Source of the DNA: Bacteroidota bacterium
Lineage (GTDB): Bacteria > Bacteroidota > Bacteroidia > Flavobacteriales > Flavobacteriaceae
Direction of reading: 5' to 3'
Assembly: GCA_023387965.1 (NCBI GenBank)
Contig: JAEWHE010000009.1
Coordinates: 186,001-250,000 of the forward strand
Length of the DNA: 64,000 nt
The position numbers and the translations under genes are program-made. Below the pieces are notes generated by a model, which worked only from the letters and a program-made list of their open reading frames with translations, was not told the DNA's origin and made no database searches. The number at the start of each line of letters is the position of its first letter. Positions within the stretch are counted from its first letter, which is position 1. Shown in pieces: positions 43,509 through 52,035 of this stretch.

Positions 43509-43545
43509 ATTACAAAATTAGTTTGAAATGCTCAGGTTCTGTAAA

Positions 43546-44829
43546 TTATCTTTTCTCGAAAGGAACAAAGTCTCTCAAAGCCGGACCTGTGTACACTTGA
43601 CGCGGACGACCGATTGGCTCTTTGTTCAAACGCATTTCTTTCCATTGTGCAATCCATCCCGGAAGACGGCCAATAGCAAATAATACCGTAAACATATCCG
43701 TTGGGATTCCCAAAGCTCTGTAAATAATTCCTGAATAGAAATCTACGTTTGGATACAAATTTCTTGATTTGAAATATTCGTCTTGCAAAGCCGATTCTTC
43801 TAATTTTTTGGCAATGTTCAAAATGGGGTCATCCACTCCTAAAGTTGACAATACTTCGTCAGCTGCTTTTTTAATGATTTTGGCTCTTGGGTCAAAGTTT
43901 TTGTAAACTCTGTGCCCGAAGCCCATCAAGCGGAAAGGATCGTTTTTGTCTTTGGCTTTCGCCAAATATTTCTCAGCATCACCACCGTTTTTCTGAATTT
44001 CTTCTAACATTTCCAAAACCGCTTGGTTCGCTCCACCGTGAAGTGGTCCCCAAAGTGCAGAAACGCCCGCCGAAATTGAAGCGAATAAACCTGCGTGAGA
44101 AGAACCTACCATTCTTACAGTTGAAGTAGAACAGTTTTGTTCGTGATCCGCATGAAGAATAAATAATTTATCTAAAGCTTGAACCACGGTTGGGTTGATT
44201 TTGTAAGGTCCTGTTGGCAATGAAAACATCAAGTTCATGAAATTTTCCACGTAACCTTTAGTATTATCGTAATAATTTAATGGATAACCCATTGCTTTTC
44301 TGTAAGTCCAAGTGGCAATTACAAGAAATTTACCCATTGTCTTACAAACCGCATCATAAATTTCTTTTTCGCTTTCTACATTAACAGATTTTGGATTAAA
44401 AGCTGTCAAAGCACTTGTCAACGATGCTAAAACGCCCATTGGATGAGCTGTTTTTGGAAAACCGTCGATGATATTTTTCATCTCCTCGTTTACCAAAGTG
44501 TATTTGCGAATATCGTTTTCAAATTGCTCTAATTGTTTAGCAGTTGGCAATTCCCCGAAAATCAACAAATAAGAAACTTCAAGAAAATCTGCTTTGTCGG
44601 CCAAGTCTTCGATTGAATAACCTCGGTAGCGCAAAATTCCTTCTTCTCCGTCAAGGAAAGTGATTTCGCTTTTGCATGATCCTGAATTTTTATAACCCGG
44701 ATCTAAAGTGATCGCTCCGGTTGCGCTTCTTAATTTGTCAATATCAATGGCTACTTCATTTTCCGTTCCCACAAAAACTGGGAATTCAATCTTTTTGCCA
44801 TCAATTTCTAGTATTGCTGTTTTCGACAT
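43546..44829 (-). CDS. gltA: Citrate synthase
   Basis: This 427-aa enzyme condenses oxaloacetate with acetyl-CoA in the first step of the TCA cycle. It is of the hexameric type II class by length. Active-site blocks are visible: the histidine in SSHAGLFASISAGVSALWGPLHGG, MGFGHRVYKNFDPRA with the second histidine, and VDFYSGIIYRALGIP with the aspartate. The N-terminal domain with TLDPGYKNSGSCKSEITFLDG is typical of the class. A promoter with TTG and TATTTTTG lies about 45 bp upstream. Confidence 0.98.
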   Translation of the reverse strand: MSKTAILEIDGKKIEFPVFVGTENEVAIDIDKLRSATGAITLDPGYKNSGSCKSEITFLDGEEGILRYRGYSIEDLADKADFLEVSYLLIFGELPTAKQLEQFENDIRKYTLVNEEMKNIIDGFPKTAHPMGVLASLTSALTAFNPKSVNVESEKEIYDAVCKTMGKFLVIATWTYRKAMGYPLNYYDNTKGYVENFMNLMFSLPTGPYKINPTVVQALDKLFILHADHEQNCSTSTVRMVGSSHAGLFASISAGVSALWGPLHGGANQAVLEMLEEIQKNGGDAEKYLAKAKDKNDPFRLMGFGHRVYKNFDPRAKIIKKAADEVLSTLGVDDPILNIAKKLEESALQDEYFKSRNLYPNVDFYSGIIYRALGIPTDMFTVLFAIGRLPGWIAQWKEMRLNKEPIGRPRQVYTGPALRDFVPFEKR

Positions 44830-44871
44830 AATATTATTGGTACTTATTTAAATGTGTTTTTTTTAATTTAA

Positions 44872-44900
44872 CAAAAATAGCAAATCAAAAAGGATTTCAA
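44872..44900 (-). promoter_or_regulatory. gltA promoter
   Basis: On the minus strand TTG (44898-44900) is followed after 18 bases by TATTTTTG (44872-44879), a full match to the Bacteroidota consensus TTG-N17-23-TAnnTTTG. Confidence 0.7.
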
Positions 44901-44993
44901 AAGAATTACGGCAACGTTTTCGTTAATTTTTCTTTAAATTTTGCAATATTATTATCGTTAGATGTAAGACGATGGCGTGTGATTTTGATTAAA

Positions 44994-45023
44994 TTAAAAA
45001 AGCAACCCAATTGAGTTGCTTTT
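44994..45023 (-). terminator. Intrinsic terminator of the HugZ-like gene
   Basis: On the minus strand AAAAGCAAC pairs with GTTGCTTTT and the T-run continues; it begins about 25 bp after the stop at 45048. Confidence 0.85.
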
Positions 45024-45047
45024 CTAATATATATTTCAAAAAAAAAA

Positions 45048-45572
45048 TTATTTGCTTCCGTGTCCGTGCCCGCCTTGTTCACCAGTGTTTTGTTCCAAAG
45101 CTTGCAAATTAGCGTCCACAAAATAAGCACTTCCGAATCCGTTTACGTAAGCTCCATTTTTCGGCGTCAATTCAAAAAGAATAAAATCGGTCATTTCAGA
45201 GAGTACTTCTACTACTTTTCCGTGGCGTTCTTGCAAAGCGTTGATGGTTTGCTCAAAAAGCGGATTTGTGTTTTCAATGTGAGTGGCTTCTGCATTGATG
45301 GTTAAGCGGGTTCTGGCGTAAATTTGTTTAGAATCTGATTCGTCTTCAATTAACATCACCGAAACTTTTTTGCGATCGCGAAGGTTCTTAGTATGTTTTG
45401 CCATGAAGGAAACGTACACCATGAATTTTCCATTTAAGTACACATAAGGTGCATAACTTGAGACCGGATTTCCGTCGGCATCAACGGTTGCCATGATTAA
45501 TGATTTTGAGCTCTCTACTATTTCCTGAATTTTCGGTGCTTTGGGCTTGATTGTATTTTGATTTGTACTCAT
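45048..45572 (-). CDS. HugZ-like PPOX-fold haem utilisation protein
   Basis: This 174-aa split-barrel protein resembles HugZ/HutZ, which bind haem and help release its iron. Landmarks are the start helix KIQEIVESSKSLIMATVDADGNP, the barrel strands VSSYAPYVYLNGKFMVYVS and RKKVSVMLIEDE, and the ending FGSAYFVDANLQAL. The C-terminus finishes with a short Gly/His tail (GGHGHGSK) that could touch haem or metal. Flavin-dependent relatives share the fold, so haem specificity is inferred. Confidence 0.82.
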   Translation of the reverse strand: MSTNQNTIKPKAPKIQEIVESSKSLIMATVDADGNPVSSYAPYVYLNGKFMVYVSFMAKHTKNLRDRKKVSVMLIEDESDSKQIYARTRLTINAEATHIENTNPLFEQTINALQERHGKVVEVLSEMTDFILFELTPKNGAYVNGFGSAYFVDANLQALEQNTGEQGGHGHGSK

Positions 45573-45659
45573 TAGGGGAGATTTTTAATTTGGCTGCAAG
45601 GTACGCCCGAATTTTATTTATACCAATTATAAATAGGAGTTTTTACAGAATTTTATGAT

Positions 45660-45690
45660 ATAAAAAAACCGTTGTTTGCACAACGGTTTT
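45660..45690 (-). terminator. Enolase terminator
   Basis: On the minus strand AAAACCGTTG pairs with CAACGGTTTT over 10 bp with a 6-nt loop, and T residues follow. It lies about 170 bp past the eno stop, beyond dispersed-element copy 3. Confidence 0.85.
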
Positions 45691-45707
45691 AAGGTTTTGT
45701 ATGTCAT

Positions 45708-45850
45708 TAGCCCCGATTACAGCGGAAAGCCTTTTGCAGAAAAATGCTATTTTTTGTTAAAGGAAAACAGCGACCAGCGGAAGCTCGTTTTTCTTTTTAC
45801 AAAAATAGCATTTTTCAAAAAAGCTTGCAGCGGAAAGCGGGATTAGCTCC
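45708..45850 (-). repeat. Dispersed palindromic element, copy 3 (long form)
   Basis: Read on the minus strand it begins GGAGCTAATCCCGCTTTCCGC and ends AATCGGGGCTA. ACAAAAATAGCATTTTT (45799-45815) pairs with 45740-45757 to form a long inner stem, and the CAGCGGAAAGC unit occurs near both ends. It lies between the eno stop and the eno terminator, so it must be transcribed as 3' UTR. Confidence 0.85.
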
Positions 45851-45858
45851 TAAAAAAA

Positions 45859-47151
45859 TTATTTCACTTTAAAAGCGTTCTCTCCAGGAAAATAAGCGGT
45901 TGTCCCCAATTCTTCCTCAATGCGAAGCAACTGGTTGTATTTTGCCATACGGTCTGAACGCGAAGCAGAACCGGTTTTGATTTGTCCACAGTTCAACGCC
46001 ACAGCCAAATCTGCAATCGTGTTATCCTCAGTTTCGCCCGAACGGTGCGACATTACAGACGTATAACCCGCATTGTGTGCCATGTTTACGGCAGCGATTG
46101 TTTCGGTCAAGGTTCCGATTTGGTTTACTTTTACCAAAATAGAGTTCGCGATTTTTAAATCGATTCCTTTTTTAAGACGCTCAACATTAGTTACAAATAA
46201 ATCGTCACCGACTAATTGTACTTTGTCTCCAACCAATTCGGTAAGGTATTTCCAACCGTCCCAGTCGTTTTCTTGCATTCCATCTTCGATGGAAATGATT
46301 GGGTATTTTGTGGCCAATTCAGCCAAATATTCTGCTTGTTCTTTTGAAGAGCGGATTTTTCCAGTTTCTCCTTCGAATTTTGTGTAATCGTAGTTTCCGT
46401 TAACGAAAAACTCAGAAGCCGCACAGTCCAAAGCTACTTTTACGTCATCACCGAAAGTATATCCAGCGTTTTCAACTGCCAATTTGATGGAATCCAAAGC
46501 GTCTTCAGTTCCTCCAGCCAAGTTTGGCGCAAAACCACCTTCGTCACCTACAGCCGTGCTCAAACCTCTGTCGTGCAATACTTTTTTAAGGTTGTGGAAA
46601 ATTTCCGTTCCCATTTGCATTGCGTGCGTAAACGTTTTGGCTTTTACCGGCATGATCATGAATTCTTGGAACGCGATTGGCGCATCAGAGTGTGAACCTC
46701 CGTTGATGATGTTCATCATTGGAACCGGGAGCGTGTTTCCAGAAACACCGCCTACATAACGGTACAATGGCATGTTCAGTTCGTTTGCTGCTGCTTTCGC
46801 AACTGCCAAAGAAACTCCCAAGATTGCGTTGGCACCAAGGTTTGATTTGTTTGGAGTTCCGTCCAACTCAATCATTTTCTGGTCGATCAGGTTCTGTTCG
46901 AAAACCGAAGTCCCTAATAATTCTTCAGCAATTTTGATGTTTACGTTTTCCACCGCTTGTTTAACGCCTTTTCCCATGAATGCTTTTCCGCCGTCGCGTA
47001 ATTCTACTGCTTCGTGCTCTCCGGTTGAAGCTCCAGATGGAACTGCTGCTCTACCTAAAACGCCGTGTTCTGTAACTACATCCACTTCAATGGTTGGGTT
47101 TCCTCTTGAATCAAGAATCTGTCTTGCGTGAACTTTAATAATGATGCTCAT
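45859..47151 (-). CDS. eno: Enolase
   Basis: This 430-aa enzyme interconverts 2-phosphoglycerate and phosphoenolpyruvate in glycolysis and gluconeogenesis. It is full length. The N-terminal ARQILDSRGNPTIEVDV, the GDEGGFAPN loop, the metal ligands in SIEDGMQENDW and GDDLFVTN, and the signature SHRSGETEDNTIADLAV are all present. A TAAATTTG box at 47198-47205 upstream is the likely promoter. The mRNA should carry a long structured 3' UTR containing a dispersed element. Confidence 0.98.
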   Translation of the reverse strand: MSIIIKVHARQILDSRGNPTIEVDVVTEHGVLGRAAVPSGASTGEHEAVELRDGGKAFMGKGVKQAVENVNIKIAEELLGTSVFEQNLIDQKMIELDGTPNKSNLGANAILGVSLAVAKAAANELNMPLYRYVGGVSGNTLPVPMMNIINGGSHSDAPIAFQEFMIMPVKAKTFTHAMQMGTEIFHNLKKVLHDRGLSTAVGDEGGFAPNLAGGTEDALDSIKLAVENAGYTFGDDVKVALDCAASEFFVNGNYDYTKFEGETGKIRSSKEQAEYLAELATKYPIISIEDGMQENDWDGWKYLTELVGDKVQLVGDDLFVTNVERLKKGIDLKIANSILVKVNQIGTLTETIAAVNMAHNAGYTSVMSHRSGETEDNTIADLAVALNCGQIKTGSASRSDRMAKYNQLLRIEEELGTTAYFPGENAFKVK

Positions 47152-47197
47152 CGTTTTTTATTTTAAATATTTGTTTGTCTGTTTTTTTGAACGGTAA

Positions 47198-47205
47198 CAA
47201 ATTTA
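47198..47205 (-). promoter_or_regulatory. -7 box TAAATTTG of eno
   Basis: On the minus strand TAAATTTG stands 46 bp before the eno start codon. Confidence 0.55.
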
Positions 47206-47377
47206 ACGATTTTGCGAGAGTTAATGTTGTTATTTATAAAAACTTATAAACGCAAACGTTTGAGGGTTTTAGATTTATGCTTTTAAACTAATTTAAAAAA
47301 TAGCCAAGTTATCTAAATATAATTATTTAGTAACGAACCAGTCTTACCAACTTGCTAGTAAAAGCCGATTTATTTTA

Positions 47378-47385
47378 TAAATTTG
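47378..47385 (+). promoter_or_regulatory. -7 box TAAATTTG of the T9SS protein gene
   Basis: TAAATTTG precedes the gene at 47471 by 85 bp, giving a leader of about 80 nt. The rest of the 319-bp gap back to eno shows no gene. Confidence 0.55.
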
Positions 47386-47470
47386 CGCCGTATTTTTCAT
47401 TTTTCACCAATCTGAATAAATGAAAAGCATAAAGCCCCAAACCTATTTAAACATCTTAAAATTTAAAAAA

Positions 47471-48220
47471 ATGAAAAAACAGTACTTCGTTTTGTTAATG
47501 CTATTTTTTACAACAAACCTTCCACTATTTTCGCAAGAAGGTGCCGTTTATAATTCTCCGACATCTGGAACATTAGGAGGAGTTTCTTTTACATTAAGCA
47601 ATTTAAACAATCCGTATGTTTCAGCTGCTGATTTTTCAAATTCAAATTTTTCTTATGCTCCCTTAAGCAATTCTCAATCAGGTATATCTTATAGCTACAA
47701 TAGCAGTTGGTCAATTACTTTTGATGCTCCCATAGAAAATTTGAATTTGTATTGCAAATTTTGGAGACATCTGACCGTTTCTTTTAACCACTCCTTCACA
47801 CTTGAGTCAGGTAATAATGCGGAAAGCCTAAATGAAAACACATTGAGAACTACAAGTTTTTCAGATGCCATCGTTGCATTCTCCGATCCTATAACAACTC
47901 TGACCCTTACAATTCTAGAGGGACCTAATGCGGGAGATATGTCATATCAAATGATGACGTTCGGAACAGGCACACTTTCGGTAGATAATTTTATAAAAGA
48001 CAAAAACGCGTTAAAATTATACCCTAACCCTGTTTCGGATTTCTTTCAAGTTTCTGGAATTACACAACCCGAAAATTACAAGATTTTTAATCTATTAGGA
48101 GCTGAAGTAGGCAATGGAATTCTTTCGGATAACAAAAAGATAGACACCAGAGACCTAAATAGCGGAATGTATTTTTTAAAAATGGAAAACCATTCTACAT
48201 TAAAATTCATAATAGAATAA
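47471..48220 (+). CDS. T9SS-sorted secreted protein
   Basis: This protein of about 249 aa has a signal peptide (MKKQYFVLLMLFFTTNLPLF, cleavage after SQ), a beta-rich Ser/Asn domain of about 150 residues, and a type A sorting domain from about residue 170 (LKLYPNPVSDFFQVSG, FNLLGAEVGNG, SGMYFLKM). The ATG at 47471 is preferred over one 51 bp upstream because it opens the signal peptide. It is a cell-surface or secreted protein of unknown role and ends at its own terminator. Confidence 0.83.
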   Translation: MKKQYFVLLMLFFTTNLPLFSQEGAVYNSPTSGTLGGVSFTLSNLNNPYVSAADFSNSNFSYAPLSNSQSGISYSYNSSWSITFDAPIENLNLYCKFWRHLTVSFNHSFTLESGNNAESLNENTLRTTSFSDAIVAFSDPITTLTLTILEGPNAGDMSYQMMTFGTGTLSVDNFIKDKNALKLYPNPVSDFFQVSGITQPENYKIFNLLGAEVGNGILSDNKKIDTRDLNSGMYFLKMENHSTLKFIIE

Positions 48221-48290
48221 ACAACAAAAAAACTACCGTATTCAAGCACCTCAAAAGGTTTGATTTATAAAGTAAAAACATAATAAATAA

Positions 48291-48320
48291 AACATCTAGA
48301 AAACCTAGGTGTTTTTTTTT
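48291..48320 (+). terminator. Intrinsic terminator after the T9SS protein gene
   Basis: AACATCTAG pairs with CTAGGTGTT (one G-T pair) around a 6-nt loop, followed by a run of at least nine T residues. The remaining bases to 48515 contain only CCACGGATT-type repeats and no clear gene. Confidence 0.85.
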
Positions 48321-48515
48321 TGCTTCAATAAATTGAATTTTTGTTGCCACGGATTAAATGATTTCCACGGATTCTTTATTGGAATTTGGGATTTTTTTAT
48401 TGGAATTTCTTTTTCTGAGTTACACGAATGTTTTTTCCTTAGATGGAATGAAAGCCTATTTGGAAGATAATCTAAAGCTGAATTTAATCGCAGATAAATT
48501 CCTCAAGTAAAAAAA

Positions 48516-49424
48516 TCACCCCTCTCTCCTCACCTCTTCCACCGTTTTAGTACTTCCATCGTGGCTCCAGCCCGGAGGTCCAAAAACGTACATGTATTTG
48601 TGTTTCCAACAGGAAGATTTCTTCATGTCGTTCCAAATGTTTTTGTATTCGTGGGTTAAAATTACAATCGGATTGTACGAATCGGGTGGCGTGGTTACCC
48701 CAAAAGAGACCTCCACTTCATCGTCTTTCTCTTTAAAAGTGCCAAAAATCCTATCGAACACGTTCAAAATACCGCCATGGTTCTTGTCCATGTATTCCAA
48801 ATTTTTGGCGTGATGCACCTGATGCATCGTATGCGTATTGAGGATTTTCTCCAAAAAACCCAACTTCGGAATGTACGTAGAATGCAACTGAAACTGCCAA
48901 AGCGACTCAATTCCCAAACAAACCAAAACCATCGCCGGCGGAAACCCCAAAGCGGGAATCCAAATATAAAACAACGGTTTGTAGAACAGAGTAAACCAAC
49001 CGTTTCTCACAGCAGTTCCCAAATTAAAATTGTCGGAAGAATGGTGAACAATATGTGCGGCCCAAAAAAACCGAACCATGTGGTTTTGTCGGTGGAACCA
49101 ATAATAACTAAAATCGTCCGCCAACATGCACAGCAACCAAACGTACCAAGCATAGCCAAACGCTTGCCATCCGAAAATATTGGTTCGGACGCCGTCAACC
49201 AGCGGATTAAACAAATCGTACACAAAATTGAAGATAAAAATTAACGCCAACGTCTTGAACAAAGCCGCAACAACCGCAGAACCCACTCCAATGGACAAGC
49301 TCGAAAACAAATCCTTCCATTCGTACAAATCTTTCTTCTTCGTAAATTTACTGTAGCTGAGTTCCAATGCAATCAATCCCAAAAAACAGGGAACGCCATA
49401 TACAAGCGGGTTGGTAAAATCCAT
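48516..49424 (-). CDS. Sterol desaturase/fatty acid hydroxylase family protein
   Basis: This 302-aa integral membrane di-iron enzyme has four or more hydrophobic helices and the histidine boxes of the family: WFHRQNH, AHIVHHSSDNF and HTMHQVHHAKN, with the late NHGGILNVFDRIFGTF. It should hydroxylate or desaturate a lipid substrate using oxygen. Bacteria of this group usually lack sterols, so fatty acids, hopanoid-like lipids or carotenoids are likelier targets; that is inference. It is monocistronic. Confidence 0.88.
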   Translation of the reverse strand: MDFTNPLVYGVPCFLGLIALELSYSKFTKKKDLYEWKDLFSSLSIGVGSAVVAALFKTLALIFIFNFVYDLFNPLVDGVRTNIFGWQAFGYAWYVWLLCMLADDFSYYWFHRQNHMVRFFWAAHIVHHSSDNFNLGTAVRNGWFTLFYKPLFYIWIPALGFPPAMVLVCLGIESLWQFQLHSTYIPKLGFLEKILNTHTMHQVHHAKNLEYMDKNHGGILNVFDRIFGTFKEKDDEVEVSFGVTTPPDSYNPIVILTHEYKNIWNDMKKSSCWKHKYMYVFGPPGWSHDGSTKTVEEVRREG

Positions 49425-49568
49425 TTAATTCAAATAATTAGTAGTAGAATCGTGGAAGATAGTAATAATAAAATGAAATTACCTTCACAGCCCATAATTA
49501 GTATATCTTTAACGAGCCGATAACACGCAACAGTTCAGTTTGTAATAGTGATTTGAAATTAAAAAAAT

Positions 49569-49576
49569 TATTTTTG
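49569..49576 (+). promoter_or_regulatory. -7 box TATTTTTG of the GNAT gene
   Basis: TATTTTTG lies 18 bases before the ATG at 49595, leaving a leader of about a dozen bases. Confidence 0.5.
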
Positions 49577-49594
49577 TAGAAGAAAACACACATT

Positions 49595-50041
49595 ATGAGC
49601 CAATTGCAAATTGAAATACTGTCATTCAAAAAAGAAAACACCAGCCAACTGCTTTCCGTTTGGGAAGAATCGGTTTTGGCCACGCATCATTTTTTACTGA
49701 CTGATGATTTTCGGGAGATCAAAGAAATGCTGCAGTCGTTCGACTTTAACAGCTTGTCCGTTTTTTGTGCGTTCGATAACAAAAACATGGCAGGATTTAT
49801 TGCCTTGCACGATCAGAAAGTGGAGATGCTTTTCGTGCATCCAAATTACATCGGGAAAAAAGTGGGATTTCAGCTGATGCAATTCGCGACGACGGAACAC
49901 CGTGCCAACCAAGTTGACGTCAACGACCAAAATACAACTGCCAAACACTTTTATGAAAAACTCGGTTTTAAAACCTTTGCCATCAATCCAAAAGACGATA
50001 TGGGAAAAGACTATCCGATCGCCAAAATGAAACTAATGTAA
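49595..50041 (+). CDS. GNAT acetyltransferase (YjaB-like)
   Basis: This 148-aa protein resembles E. coli YjaB. Visible are the N-terminal WEESVLATHHFLL segment, the strand MAGFIALHDQKVEMLFVHP, the acetyl-CoA loop near residues 87-95 (NYIGKKVGFQLM), and the family ending DVNDQNTTAKHFYEKLGF. The acceptor is unknown. A small hypothetical membrane gene follows after 116 bp. Confidence 0.88.
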   Translation: MSQLQIEILSFKKENTSQLLSVWEESVLATHHFLLTDDFREIKEMLQSFDFNSLSVFCAFDNKNMAGFIALHDQKVEMLFVHPNYIGKKVGFQLMQFATTEHRANQVDVNDQNTTAKHFYEKLGFKTFAINPKDDMGKDYPIAKMKLM

Positions 50042-50157
50042 TCTCAGCTAAATTTTTAATACAACTATTATGCAAGCCAATTCAACAGACAAACGCAGTT
50101 TTCAACTGGTAGAAAAAATAAACATTTAAATCACTTGGTACGCAAGAGCAAAACGTT

Positions 50158-50367
50158 ATGGATCCAAAATTAAAAATAGGTTTTCTTTTTCTGATAGTAA
50201 GTATCGCGATGTTTATGTTCGCAGTACACGCCTTTACCTACGTGGGAGAATCAAGCCAATTGTTTCGCGACATCGGAACAATATGCTTCGTCGGTTGGCT
50301 TCCCACTTTAATTTTTTCTGTTATCGTCATCATTCTGGGGTTGGCTTCGCCGGAAAAAAAGAATTAA
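50158..50367 (+). CDS. Small two-helix membrane protein
   Basis: This 69-aa protein has two predicted membrane helices (KIGFLFLIVSIAMFMFAVHAF and GWLPTLIFSVIVIILGL) separated by a short polar loop and ends in a charged EKKN tail. I do not recognise a family. Its real status is supported by the clear amphipathic layout and by codon use like its neighbours, not by homology. The following 270 bp hold a CCCCCGCTACCGCGCGA palindrome near 50388-50420 and no gene. Confidence 0.55.
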   Translation: MDPKLKIGFLFLIVSIAMFMFAVHAFTYVGESSQLFRDIGTICFVGWLPTLIFSVIVIILGLASPEKKN

Positions 50368-50387
50368 TAATTTCCGACATTACCCCC

Positions 50388-50446
50388 GCTACCGCGCGAA
50401 TCCTTTCGCGTGGTAAGCTAAAATAATTCTACACATTACGGTTTCC
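50388..50446. repeat. GC-rich palindrome and shared TTACGGTTTCCCG motif
   Basis: CCGCGCGA pairs with TCGCGTGG around a short loop just after the small membrane gene. Immediately right of it ATTACGGTTTCCCG recurs from the region upstream of the R-M operon (22035-22047). It may be a distant variant of the dispersed element family. Confidence 0.45.
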
Positions 50447-50637
50447 CGCAAACCAATTACATACCACATTACTACCTTCGCTTTCACAACACTAATTTTA
50501 TCGACTTTCTTTTCCCTTTATCGATTTAGATGGAATAGTTGGGATTTTTTGGGTAGTATTGTGGTGTAACTATTCGAATTTAGTATTTGTTTAGCTTTCA
50601 CTCGTACACTTTAATCTTACAAACAAAAAACAAAAAT

Positions 50638-51033
50638 ATGGCCAACTTTAATCCCCTTGAGTTTTCATCAATTAGCCCAAAAATTCCAAACTTAGATTTT
50701 AAAAATCATAATCTTGCTGATGCTTTTTATGATAGGCTAATAAGTTTAATTATTTCATTTGAAAAGAATCTAAATTTAGATGAAGAAGTTGGAGCAAGGC
50801 TTGTGTCCTTTGGCGAAACTATCATAATTCATATTGATGACTTGGGTTATTGGAATCCTAGCCTCATCTATTTTTATGGAAGAGACAATAGTGATAGAGA
50901 AGTTCAACTAATCCAACATATTTCGCAAATAAGCATTCTTTTGATGAAAGTCCCTAGGACTAATCCTGATCGGGAACGTATCGGGTTCAAGTTACAAAAA
51001 CAGCAGGACGAGAAAAATGATTCTGAGGAATAA
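50638..51033 (+). CDS. Hypothetical protein resembling DUF6173
   Basis: This 131-aa cytosolic protein has the conserved-looking blocks ADAFYDRLISLIISFEK, EEVGARLVSFGETIIIHIDDLGYWNPSLIYFYG and VQLIQHISQISILLM, which fit a family of unknown function that I believe is DUF6173. The ATG at 50638 after an A-rich leader is preferred over one 51 bp upstream. No catalytic motif is visible. It precedes the two-gene module at 51211 by 178 bp in the same direction. Confidence 0.7.
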   Translation: MANFNPLEFSSISPKIPNLDFKNHNLADAFYDRLISLIISFEKNLNLDEEVGARLVSFGETIIIHIDDLGYWNPSLIYFYGRDNSDREVQLIQHISQISILLMKVPRTNPDRERIGFKLQKQQDEKNDSEE

Positions 51034-51210
51034 AAAAACTTTTTACTAACCACGATTTCACGCAGCCGCTATGATCTTATTTTACATAAGCGCTTTTTAA
51101 TAGCTTAGTTTATTCTAACCGAATACTCACTTTCAATTTTCACAACTTCTGCAAAACTAAAGAGCGGCAAGAGAAATTGATTGAGGAGGTCATTACAATA
51201 ATTAAATTAT

Positions 51211-52035
51211 ATGTCAGTAGAAGTTAAATTTACAATCAGGTACACTGGAGGAACAGCAGATCAAAGTGTTTTAGATTTATATGATGCCGCGACGTCAATG
51301 CACGGTTTAGCTAAAGCATTAGCTATAACTACTCACGCTTTAGCAACAGAAGGAGAAATTAGAAGTAAAGGCAATTCTATTCCTAACGTAAAATTCAATT
51401 TGCATCCCCCAAAACAAGGCAGCTTTATTGAATTAATCACCATTGTATTTGAAGACCCAGTCGTTCGAGTTCTTGGTGCGTCCGTTGTTACGGCAGCTTT
51501 CTGGGACATGGTTGAATTTACATGGCGACAAGCTACAGGAAGAGCAAGACAACCTAAAGAGAGAATTCCTCGAAAAATTGTTGCGGATAACGAACTTTTT
51601 CCACAAGAAATTTCGAGAGTGACTCCATTACAGCAATTACATCGACCAATTCTTCACGATAGAAATATAACTATCGAAATCAAAAGACCTAGGGTTGGAA
51701 CTGTCCTAAATTTCACTTCTGAAACTTTGGATTACGTAATGTCTCAAAACGATCCAGAATTAATAGAAGGTGTAAATGGAAATGTTACTAAATATAACAT
51801 TTTAAGCGGTTTCGGTCGATTTTATGACGACACTGCTCAGAGAACTATTGCATTCCACATATCCCAGCACCTTACAACGCAGCAAAAAGAAATTTTAACT
51901 TGGTCATTGCATCATTCAACAGCTGACAATCAAAACGGAAAAATCGTTATTGACACTCAAGTTATAAAGGATCGAGTAGGTAATATTAAAAGATACATAA
52001 TTGAAAACGCAAGAAGAATTGATAATAATCAATAA
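51211..52035 (+). CDS. Uncharacterised protein, first gene of a two-gene module
   Basis: This 274-aa protein has no signal peptide. An N-terminal domain (FTIRYTGGTADQSVLDLYDAA, then HGLAKALAITTHALATEG) is followed by a short hydrophobic stretch (VVRVLGASVVTAAFWDMVEF, about 88-107), a basic linker and a C-terminal domain ending in RIDNNQ. The N-terminal pattern recalls a DUF7946-like domain, but I am not certain. The reading frame of the next gene begins inside it with a 35-bp overlap, implying translational coupling with a membrane partner. Confidence 0.78.
   Translation: MSVEVKFTIRYTGGTADQSVLDLYDAATSMHGLAKALAITTHALATEGEIRSKGNSIPNVKFNLHPPKQGSFIELITIVFEDPVVRVLGASVVTAAFWDMVEFTWRQATGRARQPKERIPRKIVADNELFPQEISRVTPLQQLHRPILHDRNITIEIKRPRVGTVLNFTSETLDYVMSQNDPELIEGVNGNVTKYNILSGFGRFYDDTAQRTIAFHISQHLTTQQKEILTWSLHHSTADNQNGKIVIDTQVIKDRVGNIKRYIIENARRIDNNQ

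Noticed and set aside
48452..48511. Short frame resembling part of an AraC domain
   Set aside because: Only about 19 codons (KAYLEDNLKLNLIADKF). The resemblance is too short to call even a gene fragment.
50070..50129. A 19-codon frame between the GNAT gene and the small membrane gene
   Set aside because: It has an ATG and a clean stop but is too short for any support; it could be a remnant.
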